Shown here piece after piece: positions 1 to 7,345 of a stretch of DNA of 16,006 bases. The stretch lies in NCBI GenBank assembly GCA_003447515.1, contig DLZA01000243.1, positions 3,002 to 19,007 of the forward strand. The letters are read 5' to 3'. The stretch comes from Paracoccaceae bacterium (lineage in GTDB: Bacteria > Pseudomonadota > Alphaproteobacteria > Rhodobacterales > Rhodobacteraceae). The position numbers and the translations under genes are program-made. Each line of letters begins with the position of its first letter. The stretch's first letter is position 1. Under the pieces are notes generated by a model. The model searched no databases, was not told the origin of the DNA, and saw only the letters and a program-made list of their open reading frames with translations.

Positions 1-620
1 GGTTTTTGGCGTCAAACGACAAAAATTTTTAAAAATCTTAAATTTTTATGGGCGTAAATGGGTCAGTATTTTGTCGCTAATGCTACGCAACTCGCGCGCG
101 CAGCTTCACAGGTCTCAAAAGGGTAAACACAAAACGACTGCTAAAAAAATCTGCCAAAAACGCCATAACTTGCCTTTCTGAAAGCATAATTCTTACTCCA
201 GCTCAGGCGCCTAAAAACCTTCAATTTTTTAGAAAAATAAAAATCGTTAATGGCTGCGTTGATTACGTTGTTGCAGAGCTTATTCTAGACAAAATGAGCA
301 CATGTAAAAGCACTGAAAACATTTCACGTCATCGGCTAAGATCTCTGTTTCTCTTATGATCCCACTTCAGATTTTAAATAAATGAATAAACCACTGATGG
401 GGTAAGGATCATCAACCTCCATTTGACGACTACTTGATCATCCTGAAAGGTGGTACTAACCCGCTGTTAAAAGCAACGTGCGCCGAGTATTACTAAGAAT
501 GTTACCTGCGTATTTATCTTACAGGCATCCGTCAAGCCGTTGTCCTTTGTTAAAAAATGATCAAGCTAACCTAAAAAAACGTCACATATCTTTGCCAACG
601 CGTTTCAAGATTTTGTCGGT
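1..620. other. AT-rich stretch with no supportable gene
   Basis: I find no gene here that I can support. The first 50 bases hold A- and T-tracts, including a 10-bp A5T5 palindrome at 21-30 and an AAAAAT/ATTTTT inverted repeat at 31-47, so the DNA may be intrinsically curved. One frame on the plus strand is open from the left edge to a stop at 179-181. It encodes a very basic stretch of about 59 residues with no family I recognise, so it could be the tail of a gene starting outside the window, but this is weak. A 27-codon minus-strand ORF (83-166) has only a loose ribosome binding site. No tRNA or other structured RNA was recognised. Confidence 0.5.
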
Positions 621-1193
621 CTAAGCTTTAACTAAGCAGCGCACCATACCTACGTACCTCTCAGCAATTGCGGTGCGGCCCAACAGTCCACCTTCACGGT
701 ACCATGTGTTCACACCGGTTAGCATCGCCAACACCGCCAGCGTTGTCAATTTATCATCAGTATCCACACCACATTCCGCCAGGATATCCTCCAGCACCTT
801 CTCGTACTCTGCTCGCATCCCTTCAATGACCATAAAGTTTTCAGGTGTTAAATTCCGTAACTCCATATAGGAAATGAAAACCACTTCTGCACGATCCATA
901 TGGTGATGAATGTGAAACCTCACAAAAGCATCCAGCCGGTCCAGTGGCGACCCGTCGGGCATCACCTCCCGCCAAGCCGCTAATAGCTCCTCCATATGTA
1001 CATGCATTAATTCAAATAATAGGCTCTGCTTGTCCGGTGTGTACCGATAAAGTGCTCCTGCCTGCACACCAACGTCAGCTGCGATTTGACGCATCGGCAC
1101 GGCCGCATAACCATCGCGCGCAAACAGCCGTAACGCAGCCGCTCGCACCAAAGGCCTCGTCTTCTCCGACCTAGATCCCAATTTTCGCGCCAT
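621..1193 (-). CDS. TetR/AcrR-family transcriptional regulator
   Basis: This 190-residue protein has the TetR architecture: an N-terminal DNA-binding domain at about residues 10-60 and an all-helical ligand-binding domain in the rest. The helix-turn-helix is recognisable in MRQIAADVGVQAGALYRY, the usual 'IA..aGv..g.lY.yF' pattern with Tyr-Thr in place of the common Phe. Length is normal for the family. The ATG at 1193 is preceded by AGGAG at a 5-base spacing, which supports this start. It is transcribed away from the small lipoprotein gene at 1301, and the 107-base gap contains a dyad that could be its own operator. Effector and targets cannot be told from sequence; acyl-CoA or aromatic effectors are common in such regulators but this is only inference. 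No gene follows it within 600 bases. Confidence 0.93.
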   Translation of the reverse strand: MARKLGSRSEKTRPLVRAAALRLFARDGYAAVPMRQIAADVGVQAGALYRYTPDKQSLLFELMHVHMEELLAAWREVMPDGSPLDRLDAFVRFHIHHHMDRAEVVFISYMELRNLTPENFMVIEGMRAEYEKVLEDILAECGVDTDDKLTTLAVLAMLTGVNTWYREGGLLGRTAIAERYVGMVRCLVKA

Positions 1194-1215
1194 ACAATCT
1201 CCTCTTTAATAAAAG

Positions 1216-1235
1216 AATTGAACAATCGTTTAATT
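1216..1235. promoter_or_regulatory. Putative TetR operator (imperfect palindrome)
   Basis: The 20 bases read AATTg-AACaAT-cGTTtAATT; 16 of 20 positions obey two-fold symmetry about 1225/1226. The core is AAC-N4-GTT, a spacing resembling operators of fatty-acid TetR regulators such as PsrA (GAAAC-like arms around a short spacer). It starts 22 bases upstream of the TetR start codon and lies in the divergent gap with the lipoprotein gene, where an autoregulatory site would be expected. Assignment is inference from symmetry and position. Confidence 0.45.
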
Positions 1236-1300
1236 GCAACCCCATTGCCCCATCTAGCACATTCCCATAAAAAGAAATTGTCTTCCTGCGGAGCTTCCCT

Positions 1301-1555
1301 ATGCACCTGATCTTAACCAGCACCGTACTCATTGCCCTCGCAGGCTGTTCGATTCAAAATAAGCACCCCAACTACGAGTACCCCAAGAGTTCCAAAACCA
1401 CGGGAACAGATTGGCCAAAACTAGCCGTGACTTCAGAATTGGTATTGAACCCTAAATCGGTACAATCACAGGCCCAAGTCAACCAAGTTGGTGCGGATCG
1501 TCTAGCGTCCCGTGCTAACGCGTTACGGGTACGCACCAAACGCCTTCGACATTAG
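1301..1555 (+). CDS. Small predicted lipoprotein
   Basis: This 84-residue protein begins with a short hydrophobic signal ending in a lipobox, LAGC, with the lipidated Cys at residue 16. The mature part is about 69 residues, polar, and ends in a basic, heptad-like 'RLASRANALRVRTKRLRH' tail. I recall small lipoproteins with a similar RAxALRxR tail beside homoserine dehydrogenase in Rhodobacterales genomes, but their function is unknown to me. The ATG has a GGAG upstream at about 7 bases. The gene lies about 100 bases before hom on the same strand with no clear terminator between, so the two may be co-transcribed. It should be anchored in the inner or outer membrane facing the periplasm. Confidence 0.75.
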   Translation: MHLILTSTVLIALAGCSIQNKHPNYEYPKSSKTTGTDWPKLAVTSELVLNPKSVQSQAQVNQVGADRLASRANALRVRTKRLRH

Positions 1556-1654
1556 TTAGGAAATTAAACCTAAATCAAATGGCAGGCCGCATTGCACGCC
1601 TATTCCCATTCCGATAACAAACGCGTATTCGATATTTTAACCCAGGGCCAACCC

Positions 1655-2941
1655 ATGACCAAATCACTTCGCCTTGGCATCGCCGGTCTAGGAACGGTTG
1701 GTGTCGGTGTCATCAAGATCATCCAAAAAAACTTAGACCTTTTGTCGGCCCGTGCTGGTAAAGTGATAGAGATCACCGCCGTCTGCGCAAAATCGCGCAC
1801 CAAAGATCGTAACGTAAATTTGTCAGGATACGCATGGGAAGACGATTCCATTAAACTCGCCAGGCGTAATGATGTAGACGTTTACGTAGAACTCATGGGT
1901 GGCGAAGATGGCCCCGCCAAAGCATCAGTCGAGGCCGCAATCGCAGCAGGCAAACACGTGGTTACCGCAAACAAAGCCCTTCTTGCACACCACGGCCATG
2001 TCCTTGCATCTGCAGCCGAGGTCGCTGGCATCTCCCTCCGCTTTGAGGCAGCTGTTGCCGGCGGCATCCCAATCATAAAGGCCCTTACAGAGGGACTAGC
2101 AGGCAACAAGATCGAGCGTATCATGGGCGTGATGAACGGTACTTGTAACTATATTTTGACACGCATGGAGGACTCAGGTCTGCCTTACTCAGAAATCTTT
2201 GAGGAGGCCAATCAGCTTGGGTTTCTAGAAGCCGATCCAAACCTTGATGTGGGCGGTGTCGACGCTGCACACAAACTCGTGCTTCTATCTTCTATTGCCT
2301 TCGGTACCCAAGTAAATTTTAGTGCGGCGCAACTGCAAGGTATTGGCGAGATCTCCATCGATGATATTACAGCAGCCAAAGGTATGGGTTACCGAATAAA
2401 ACTTCTTGGCCTTTCCCAGATGACCGATAAGGGGCTGGAGCAAAGCATGCAGCCTTGCCTCGTCCCCTACAATTCCCCGCTAGGCCAACTTGAAGGAGGG
2501 ACAAACATGGTTGTTGTTGAAGGGGATAACATCGGTCAAATAGTTCTACGCGGCGCAGGCGCCGGTGAAGGTCCAACCGCATCTGCCGTTATGGGTGACG
2601 TGATTGACATCGCGCGCGGTATTTCTATCCCAACGTTTGGTATCCCAGCCGCCCAGTTAACCAAAGCGCCCGCGGCGCAATCAACAACACCTTCGGCTTA
2701 TTACATCCGCACATCCCTGCGTGATGCCCCTGGTGTGCTCGCCGACATTGCGCGTGGCTTAGGCAACTCAGGTGTGTCAATAGACCGGCTCCGCCAACAA
2801 AATCACGAAGGTGCCAGCGCACCCATTCTAATTGTCACCCACCCGACCGAACCTTCGAACATCGACAAAGCTTTGTCCGCTATCGCTGCAACAGGTGAAA
2901 CAACTAGTGAGCCCATCGCCCTCAAAATTGTAGAGGTTTAA
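1655..2941 (+). CDS. hom: Homoserine dehydrogenase
   Basis: It catalyses NAD(P)H-dependent reduction of aspartate-4-semialdehyde to homoserine, on the path to threonine, methionine and isoleucine, in the cytoplasm. From the chosen start it has 428 residues, typical of the ACT-containing form. Visible features are the GLGTVG nucleotide-binding loop (residues 11-16), the ANKAL motif with Lys107, the NGTCNYI segment (161-167), the catalytic-domain segment with Asp203 and Lys207 spaced as the catalytic pair in the family, and a C-terminal ACT domain (about 350-428) that in this family senses threonine. An in-frame TTG at 1592 would add 21 residues, but that extension looks unlike the family, while the ATG at 1655 has AGGG seven bases upstream. 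The gene is convergent with the ATP synthase F0 operon. Confidence 0.97.
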   Translation: MTKSLRLGIAGLGTVGVGVIKIIQKNLDLLSARAGKVIEITAVCAKSRTKDRNVNLSGYAWEDDSIKLARRNDVDVYVELMGGEDGPAKASVEAAIAAGKHVVTANKALLAHHGHVLASAAEVAGISLRFEAAVAGGIPIIKALTEGLAGNKIERIMGVMNGTCNYILTRMEDSGLPYSEIFEEANQLGFLEADPNLDVGGVDAAHKLVLLSSIAFGTQVNFSAAQLQGIGEISIDDITAAKGMGYRIKLLGLSQMTDKGLEQSMQPCLVPYNSPLGQLEGGTNMVVVEGDNIGQIVLRGAGAGEGPTASAVMGDVIDIARGISIPTFGIPAAQLTKAPAAQSTTPSAYYIRTSLRDAPGVLADIARGLGNSGVSIDRLRQQNHEGASAPILIVTHPTEPSNIDKALSAIAATGETTSEPIALKIVEV

Positions 2942-2968
2942 CCCCCAACAATTTTTCCTTTATCTAAA

Positions 2969-2998
2969 CAAAAAACCCCGCAGCCGCAGCCACGAGGT
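2969..2998 (-). terminator. Factor-independent terminator of the F0 operon
   Basis: Read on the minus strand, 2998 to 2975 folds into a 10-bp stem (counting G-U pairs) with a 4-base loop, followed at once by a run of six U. On the plus strand the same bases would have A-C mismatches in the stem and no U-tract, so it works in one direction only. It lies about 20 bases after the atpF stop codon. Confidence 0.85.
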
Positions 2999-3020
2999 CA
3001 TTAGCCCAAATCTTACAAAG

Positions 3021-3581
3021 TTAGTGGAGCTTATCGCCCACATCAACGATTGCTAAATCAATCAAGTTTCCAGCGTCCTTGGCGTTCATACCACTTGCAA
3101 TCACGTCACTCGCTGCTGAAATTGCAACGGAAACTGCTCTGTCGCGAACTTCTTTGACCGCGGAAGCTTCAGCTGAAGCGATCTGCTCCTCAGCCAATTG
3201 CAAACGTCGCACAATCGAAGTTTTGATGTCCTCTCTCGCTTGATCCGCCGCCGCTTGAGCCTCAGACTTAGCATTTTTCACAATCATGTCAGCTTGCTCA
3301 GCCACTTCTTTTTGCTTGCGTTCATAGCTAGCCAGGATGCTTTGCGCTTCCTCGCGCAAAGCACGCGCTTCGTCCAGTTCTGATTGAATGCCCTCTGCCC
3401 GCTTATCGAGAAGCCCACCAACCAATCCAGGTACTTTAAAATAAAATAAAACACCAATAAATAATAAGAACGCTAGCGTAACTACAAAGTCGGTATTAGC
3501 CAGGCTGAAGAATGGCCCACTTGCCGCAAACGCTGGTGTCGCTGTCAGCATGATCGCTGGAAGAGTGTAGAGTGTTTTCAT
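3021..3581 (-). CDS. atpF: ATP synthase F0 subunit b
   Basis: Peripheral-stalk subunit of F0, holding the F1 head against the a subunit. The 186 residues begin with a signal-peptide-like segment ending in ATPAFA/ASG, a known oddity of the b subunit in Rhodobacterales. Then come one membrane segment at about residues 32-50 (LANTDFVVTLAFLLFIGVLF) and a long charged, Ala- and Glu-rich coiled coil to the C-terminus, which binds F1. The ATG has AGGG upstream and starts 4 bases after the b' stop codon, so it is last in the operon and is followed by the terminator. The signal-type N-terminus distinguishes it from the neighbouring b' copy. Confidence 0.95.
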   Translation of the reverse strand: MKTLYTLPAIMLTATPAFAASGPFFSLANTDFVVTLAFLLFIGVLFYFKVPGLVGGLLDKRAEGIQSELDEARALREEAQSILASYERKQKEVAEQADMIVKNAKSEAQAAADQAREDIKTSIVRRLQLAEEQIASAEASAVKEVRDRAVSVAISAASDVIASGMNAKDAGNLIDLAIVDVGDKLH

Positions 3582-3585
3582 CGCT

Positions 3586-4104
3586 TTACCCTTTCAAACG
3601 TGCTGTGACTGCCGCTTTCACAGCTTTTGCATCGCCAGCACCTGGCATCACTGTTTTAACTATCTCTTTGGCCGTGTCGTTGGCAACAACTTTAATCGCA
3701 GCCACCGCAGTAGCACTAATCTCTTTAATTGCCGCAGCACTTTCCTCGGTTTTAACTGCAATTTCTGCATCTGCTTTTAGCATAGCCACATCTAAATCTT
3801 TTTGGATTTCTGCGCGCGCGTGCGCCACAATAGACTGAGCTTCAGCGCGAGCATCGACCAAGGCTTGATTATACGCAATCTCAGCTTCTACGGCTTTCGC
3901 TTTCATCTCATCTGCCTTGTCCAAATCACTCTGAATGGCGCCATGACGCTCAGTCAAGACCGATGCGATCCGTGGCAACGCCACACGACTCATTAACAAA
4001 TAGATAACAATCAGCGTTACCACCAACCAGAAAATCTGGTTCGGGAACGTCGAAAAGTCCAGCTGTGGCATACCTTGTGCATGCTCTGTAGTTTCAGTCG
4101 CCAT
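3586..4104 (-). CDS. atpG: ATP synthase F0 subunit b'
   Basis: This is the second, diverged b-type stalk subunit (also named AtpF2 or AtpX), which forms a heterodimer with b in photosynthetic and alphaproteobacterial ATP synthases. Of 172 residues, about 15-40 form a single membrane anchor (STFPNQIFWLVVTLIVIYLL), followed by VALPRIASVLTERHGAIQ and a long Ala/Glu-rich coiled coil. There is no cleavable signal, unlike b. The start has GAGG seven bases upstream. It lies between atpE and atpF in the usual alphaproteobacterial order; a stem-loop separates it from atpE. Confidence 0.94.
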   Translation of the reverse strand: MATETTEHAQGMPQLDFSTFPNQIFWLVVTLIVIYLLMSRVALPRIASVLTERHGAIQSDLDKADEMKAKAVEAEIAYNQALVDARAEAQSIVAHARAEIQKDLDVAMLKADAEIAVKTEESAAAIKEISATAVAAIKVVANDTAKEIVKTVMPGAGDAKAVKAAVTARLKG

Positions 4105-4145
4105 AGCAAACCTCAGTATTTTAAACGTTTAACTCAAGTAATTGG

Positions 4146-4171
4146 TGGAGTAGGCTAATCGACCTACTCCA
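4146..4171 (-). promoter_or_regulatory. Intercistronic stem-loop after atpE
   Basis: TGGAGTAGG and CCTACTCCA form a perfect 9-bp stem with an 8-base loop in the gap between the atpE stop and the b' start. No U-run follows on the minus strand, so it is not an ordinary terminator. Its position just after the gene for the most abundant F0 subunit suggests an RNA 3'-end stabiliser or partial attenuator; that role is inference. Confidence 0.6.
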
Positions 4172-4185
4172 TTTATCAGCCTGGT

Positions 4186-4428
4186 TTAAACCGCAAACAT
4201 CAAAAGCAGCGCGACGAGGAATGAGAAAATTCCCAGGGCTTCAGCAAATGCGATACCAATAAACATCGTCGCTGTTTGGCCTGCAGCAGCTGCAGGGTTA
4301 CGCAGAGCGCCAGATAAGTAGTTGCCAACAACGTGGCCCACACCTACGGCAGCACCGCCCATACCGGTACAAGCCAAGCCTGCACCTACATAAGCACCCA
4401 TTTGTACTAGATCGCCTTCAATTGCCAT
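4186..4428 (-). CDS. atpE: ATP synthase F0 subunit c
   Basis: Proteolipid that forms the rotor ring. The 80-residue protein is two membrane hairpin helices joined by a polar loop ALRNP (about residues 41-45), with the Gly-rich [17 protein letters not shown] motif in helix 1 and the ion-binding carboxylate Glu63 in FAEALGIF of helix 2. The residue after Glu is Ala, and the Gln/Ser set of sodium-binding rings is absent, so it is a proton-type ring. An upstream in-frame extension of 63 codons exists but overlaps atpB and does not look like protein of this family; the ATG at 4428 has AGGAG upstream and is the clear start. Expression must exceed that of its neighbours, since many copies are needed per complex. 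Confidence 0.97.
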   Translation of the reverse strand: MAIEGDLVQMGAYVGAGLACTGMGGAAVGVGHVVGNYLSGALRNPAAAAGQTATMFIGIAFAEALGIFSFLVALLLMFAV

Positions 4429-4481
4429 TTTATTTCTCCTTAAGATTTTTATGACGTAGAAAAATTTACTCAGACTTGCCC

Positions 4482-5234
4482 TTAGTGGTGCGGATGCAGT
4501 GCATCGTTCAGATACACACAAGTAAGAATGGTGAAAACGTAAGCCTGAATACAGACCACGAGTGTTTCTAGGGCGTAAATCGCTGTGATCGCTACAATCG
4601 AAGCTGGAGCGATCCAATAGACAACGGCAAAACCCGCAAATACTTTGATAACAGCGTGTCCCGCCATCATGTTGCCTGCCAAACGAATGGAATGGGAAAC
4701 CGGGCGCACGAAGTAAGATATCACTTCAATCAAAGCTAAAATGGGGCGCAAAACCAAGGGCGCTGAAGAGATCCAAAACAGACTTAGAAAAGATGCGCCA
4801 TTCTTTACAAAGCCAAGGACAGTCACAACTAAAAATACAGCTATTGCCATAGTAGCTGTCACAGCGATGTGGGATGTTGTAGTGAATGACGTCGGCAACA
4901 AACCGATCACATTTGCGACAAGAATAAAAATAAACAGCGTAAAGATGTAAGGAAAATACTTCAGGCCTTCTTTGCCTGCGATGTCCTCCACCATTTTGTG
5001 AACAAACCCATAAATGACCTCAGCAATTGACTGGCTGCGCGAGGGCACGATCGCTCGCCCACGCGTGCCAAGAACCATCAGTGCGACAACGCAGCCCACT
5101 GCTATTGCAAGCCACAGTGTAACATTAGTTACAGTAAACATACTAATTGTTCCGTCATTACCGAACAAAGGCTTTACTAAAAATTGGTCCATCGGATGAA
5201 TGTTTAGGCCGGAGCCACCGTCTTCTGTCGCCAC
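4482..5234 (-). CDS. atpB: ATP synthase F0 subunit a
   Basis: Membrane stator subunit that forms the proton half-channels against the c-ring. It has 250 residues with five to six hydrophobic segments. The essential arginine is Arg184 in [14 protein letters not shown], and Glu/Gln channel positions follow in [14 protein letters not shown] near the C-terminus. The start codon is GTG at 5234, preceded by GAGG; I prefer it over the internal ATG at residue 15 because the segment before HPMDQF, including the MATE opening, fits the Rhodobacterales form as I recall it. It lies 38 bases after atpI and about 50 before atpE. Confidence 0.96.
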   Translation of the reverse strand: MATEDGGSGLNIHPMDQFLVKPLFGNDGTISMFTVTNVTLWLAIAVGCVVALMVLGTRGRAIVPSRSQSIAEVIYGFVHKMVEDIAGKEGLKYFPYIFTLFIFILVANVIGLLPTSFTTTSHIAVTATMAIAVFLVVTVLGFVKNGASFLSLFWISSAPLVLRPILALIEVISYFVRPVSHSIRLAGNMMAGHAVIKVFAGFAVVYWIAPASIVAITAIYALETLVVCIQAYVFTILTCVYLNDALHPHH

Positions 5235-5272
5235 AATTTATATCCTCTTTTCGGGCAGAGCTTTCACTCCGA

Positions 5273-5584
5273 TTAGTCTTTTGTATCCACGTTTTTTTTG
5301 GTGATTTCCTCGGCCGAGCGCATCATCGCACGCACACCACCGGCAAACCCCAGCAACGAAAAAATGATCAGGAAAACCGGCAAAGTCCCTAGGGCTTTAT
5401 CCAACCCAAACCCTAAACCAAAGCCAAGTAGCAAACCGACCACTAATTCCGTAACCATTCTCCACCCAGCCTGCGCCTGACTTAGATGATGCTCTTCAAC
5501 TACCTCCGGCGCGTACGACCGCCTCTTGGCGTCTAACTTCGCCTCCAGCGTGTCTAGCCTTTTTGGATCGGGGCTATCAGTCAT
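5273..5584 (-). CDS. atpI: ATP synthase accessory protein AtpI
   Basis: This is the first gene of the F0 operon. AtpI proteins are small membrane proteins thought to help c-ring assembly or magnesium supply; they are not part of the finished enzyme. From this start it has 103 residues: a charged N-terminus (TDSPDPKRLDTLEAKLDAKR), an EEHHLSQAQAGWRM segment, then two membrane helices at about residues 42-62 and 67-88 (rich in Gly, with GFGLGFGLD between) and a charged tail. An ATG three codons upstream (5593) is also possible; neither has a strong ribosome binding site. I chose the second because the MTDxxDPxRL opening matches AtpI of related bacteria as I recall them. Confidence 0.9.
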   Translation of the reverse strand: MTDSPDPKRLDTLEAKLDAKRRSYAPEVVEEHHLSQAQAGWRMVTELVVGLLLGFGLGFGLDKALGTLPVFLIIFSLLGFAGGVRAMMRSAEEITKKNVDTKD

Positions 5585-5634
5585 AGCGAGCATTCTAATC
5601 CAGCAATCAAACTGTGCTTTAAATTGTTGTGTGG

Positions 5635-5662
5635 AAAATAGCAGTCAAAGGAACAGAGTCAA
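5635..5662 (-). promoter_or_regulatory. Possible promoter of the atp F0 operon
   Basis: On the minus strand, TTGACT (5662-5657) and TATTTT (5640-5635) are separated by 16 bases and lie about 50 bases before the atpI start. A second TTGACT at 5648-5643 overlaps the spacer. This is a sigma-70-like match by eye only. Confidence 0.35.
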
Positions 5663-5759
5663 TTGAATAAACATAACGTAAGTAACTGTTATAAAACAAC
5701 ATAATAATATTTATAGACTATCGTGACGCAAAATAACAAAATTTCTATTCATTCGCCTC

Positions 5760-5779
5760 ATTCAACGAATTGGTTGAAT
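5760..5779. repeat. Near-perfect 20-bp palindrome
   Basis: ATTCAAC-g-AATT-g-GTTGAAT is symmetric at 18 of 20 positions. The size and symmetry fit an operator for a dimeric repressor, about 100 bases upstream of the atpI promoter candidate. No regulator gene is adjacent, so its partner is unknown. As RNA it could also be a short hairpin, but no U-run follows on the plus strand. Confidence 0.45.
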
Positions 5780-6172
5780 AAAAAGATTATTCACCATTCA
5801 AGTTCCAACTACATTACTCCTGATTGGCGCATACGCATGAACGACCCCAGAAGCTTCAGACTCTCGCAATTGATCAAAGGTTTAAACCATACATTTAACA
5901 AACTTTCATTGGAAATATTCTAAATAGCGCTCAGACAAAATGTTCGTATCGTTTCGACCGAGGTTACTTCATAAATTTGTACGAAACAAATATATCGTCA
6001 CCGAAACCACCGGCATATAAGTGGCGCCGCTCACCGCCTAGTATCTATGTATCTGAAAACTGGGTAAAACAATGCCGTCACCACCTAGCGACATACCGTC
6101 AACGCCAGCTTCAAAAAACTCTAATATCAATAAAAAGTTTGATAAATTAGTTATTTGAGAATAGCCAAAAAA

Positions 6173-7342
6173 TTAATCTTCCAACGGCTGTTGTAAGAAT
6201 GCTGCCACTGACCCAAGCAACAAGATAGCTCCAGCGGCCAGCAATCCAACGCCAATGTTCCCAGACAAATCCCCTATCAAACCAGTTGCAATCGGCCCGA
6301 TACACTGCCCGACCGCAAAGATCACCGTATAGATCCCCATCATCAACCCCCAAGTGTCCGGCGGATTGTTTTGACGAATGAAATTCGTCACAGACGTTGG
6401 TGGCATAAAAACAGAAAGGCCAAATAAAACTGAACTCGCCAACAATCCCAACAGTGTTGGGAAAAGCACGGGCAGCATACTCCCCACCGCCACACATGCA
6501 AGAGTTACCGCCATGGGCAACCCACTACGGTGCCGTCCTATAAATCCGCGCCACACAAAGCTTGACGTAATCGTACCAATCCCCACAATTGACCAAATTA
6601 GACTCACCGTCCAAGCCCCCGCCCCTAATGTTTTTAAAAAGGCGCTAAGGAAGGTTAAATAAACAATATAACCTACCGCAAAGCAGAAATAGGCCACCAT
6701 CGACCCCCACATCGGACTGATCCGCCTCGGCAACACGTCCTTTGAGTAGCTCATCGGTGCATCTAATTGCCACGCCGCCCAAAGACCAATAGGCAACATC
6801 AGAACACTCGCACCTCCGAGTGCCAGCCATGCAAGTGGCCACGAAATGGCTCCCCAAGCTAAAAAGAAATGTGGAAACACCAGTGCTGAAAACACAATGC
6901 CAAGGCCGCCGCCCCCAAATGCAAGCGCAATCGCCATCGCATTCTTCTTCTGATTTGCGCCATACAAATCACTCGCTAGCGACCCAACCACGATAAAAAC
7001 GGGCGCTGCGAAAGCCCCACTGCCAAACCTCCATAGCGACATCCACCAAAAATCCCGCGTCAATCCGCTCGCAATCAACATCAACGACGTCAACACGACT
7101 CCCCAAACATAAAGTCGTCCTTGCGCGAACCGTGTTACAAGCCAAACAGTTGCAATAGCGCCCAGCAAATATCCAATTGCGTTTACCGTGCTCAACCAGC
7201 CAGCCTGGGAATAACTCCAACCCAAATCCTCCTGCATGTAAGGCAAAATTAACCCATAAGCAAACCGCCCAAACCCGCTGCTAATACACACCCCAAAAGC
7301 TAGGCCAAGTAATATCAGAAGACGTTTGAAATCATCGCCCAC
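6173..7342 (-). CDS. MFS transporter, YbfB/YjiJ family
   Basis: A major-facilitator permease of 389 residues with about 12 hydrophobic segments, in the inner membrane. The opening of the first helix, GFGRFAYGLILPYM, is the signature I associate with the YbfB/YjiJ (DUF1228, MFS_4) group, whose substrates are mostly unknown. The start is GTG at 7342, with AGGA about 8 bases upstream. It begins 3 bases after the stop of the TIGR03084-type gene, so the two should be translated from one message and probably act together. Whether it exports or imports cannot be told from the sequence. Confidence 0.9.
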   Translation of the reverse strand: MGDDFKRLLILLGLAFGVCISSGFGRFAYGLILPYMQEDLGWSYSQAGWLSTVNAIGYLLGAIATVWLVTRFAQGRLYVWGVVLTSLMLIASGLTRDFWWMSLWRFGSGAFAAPVFIVVGSLASDLYGANQKKNAMAIALAFGGGGLGIVFSALVFPHFFLAWGAISWPLAWLALGGASVLMLPIGLWAAWQLDAPMSYSKDVLPRRISPMWGSMVAYFCFAVGYIVYLTFLSAFLKTLGAGAWTVSLIWSIVGIGTITSSFVWRGFIGRHRSGLPMAVTLACVAVGSMLPVLFPTLLGLLASSVLFGLSVFMPPTSVTNFIRQNNPPDTWGLMMGIYTVIFAVGQCIGPIATGLIGDLSGNIGVGLLAAGAILLLGSVAAFLQQPLED

Positions 7343-7345
7343 GCA

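Larger units (their letters stand above)
5594..6172. other. Gene-free interval between atpI and the MFS gene
   Basis: No convincing coding sequence. A GTG-started 66-codon frame at 5723-5923 has no ribosome binding site, low complexity and no recognised family. The interval holds the atpI promoter candidate, a 20-bp palindrome at 5760-5779 and a shorter dyad at 5975-5991 (ATTTGT, 5-base spacer, ACAAAT). I see no tRNA and no clear terminator for the MFS gene. Confidence 0.5.

Noticed and set aside
1341..1360. GTTCGATTC resembling a tRNA T-loop
   Set aside because: It lies within the lipoprotein coding sequence at the lipobox, and no acceptor or anticodon stems can be built around it.
1592..1654. 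TTG-started extension of homoserine dehydrogenase
   Set aside because: The 21 extra residues are unlike the family, and the ATG at 1655 has a better ribosome binding site.
4429..4617. In-frame upstream extension of atpE by 63 codons
   Set aside because: It overlaps the end of atpB, has no resemblance to c subunits, and the ATG at 4428 has a strong AGGAG site.
5723..5923. 66-codon plus-strand frame upstream of atpI
   Set aside because: GTG start without ribosome binding site, Asn/Ser/His-rich low-complexity protein, no family resemblance; it also overlaps the 20-bp palindrome.
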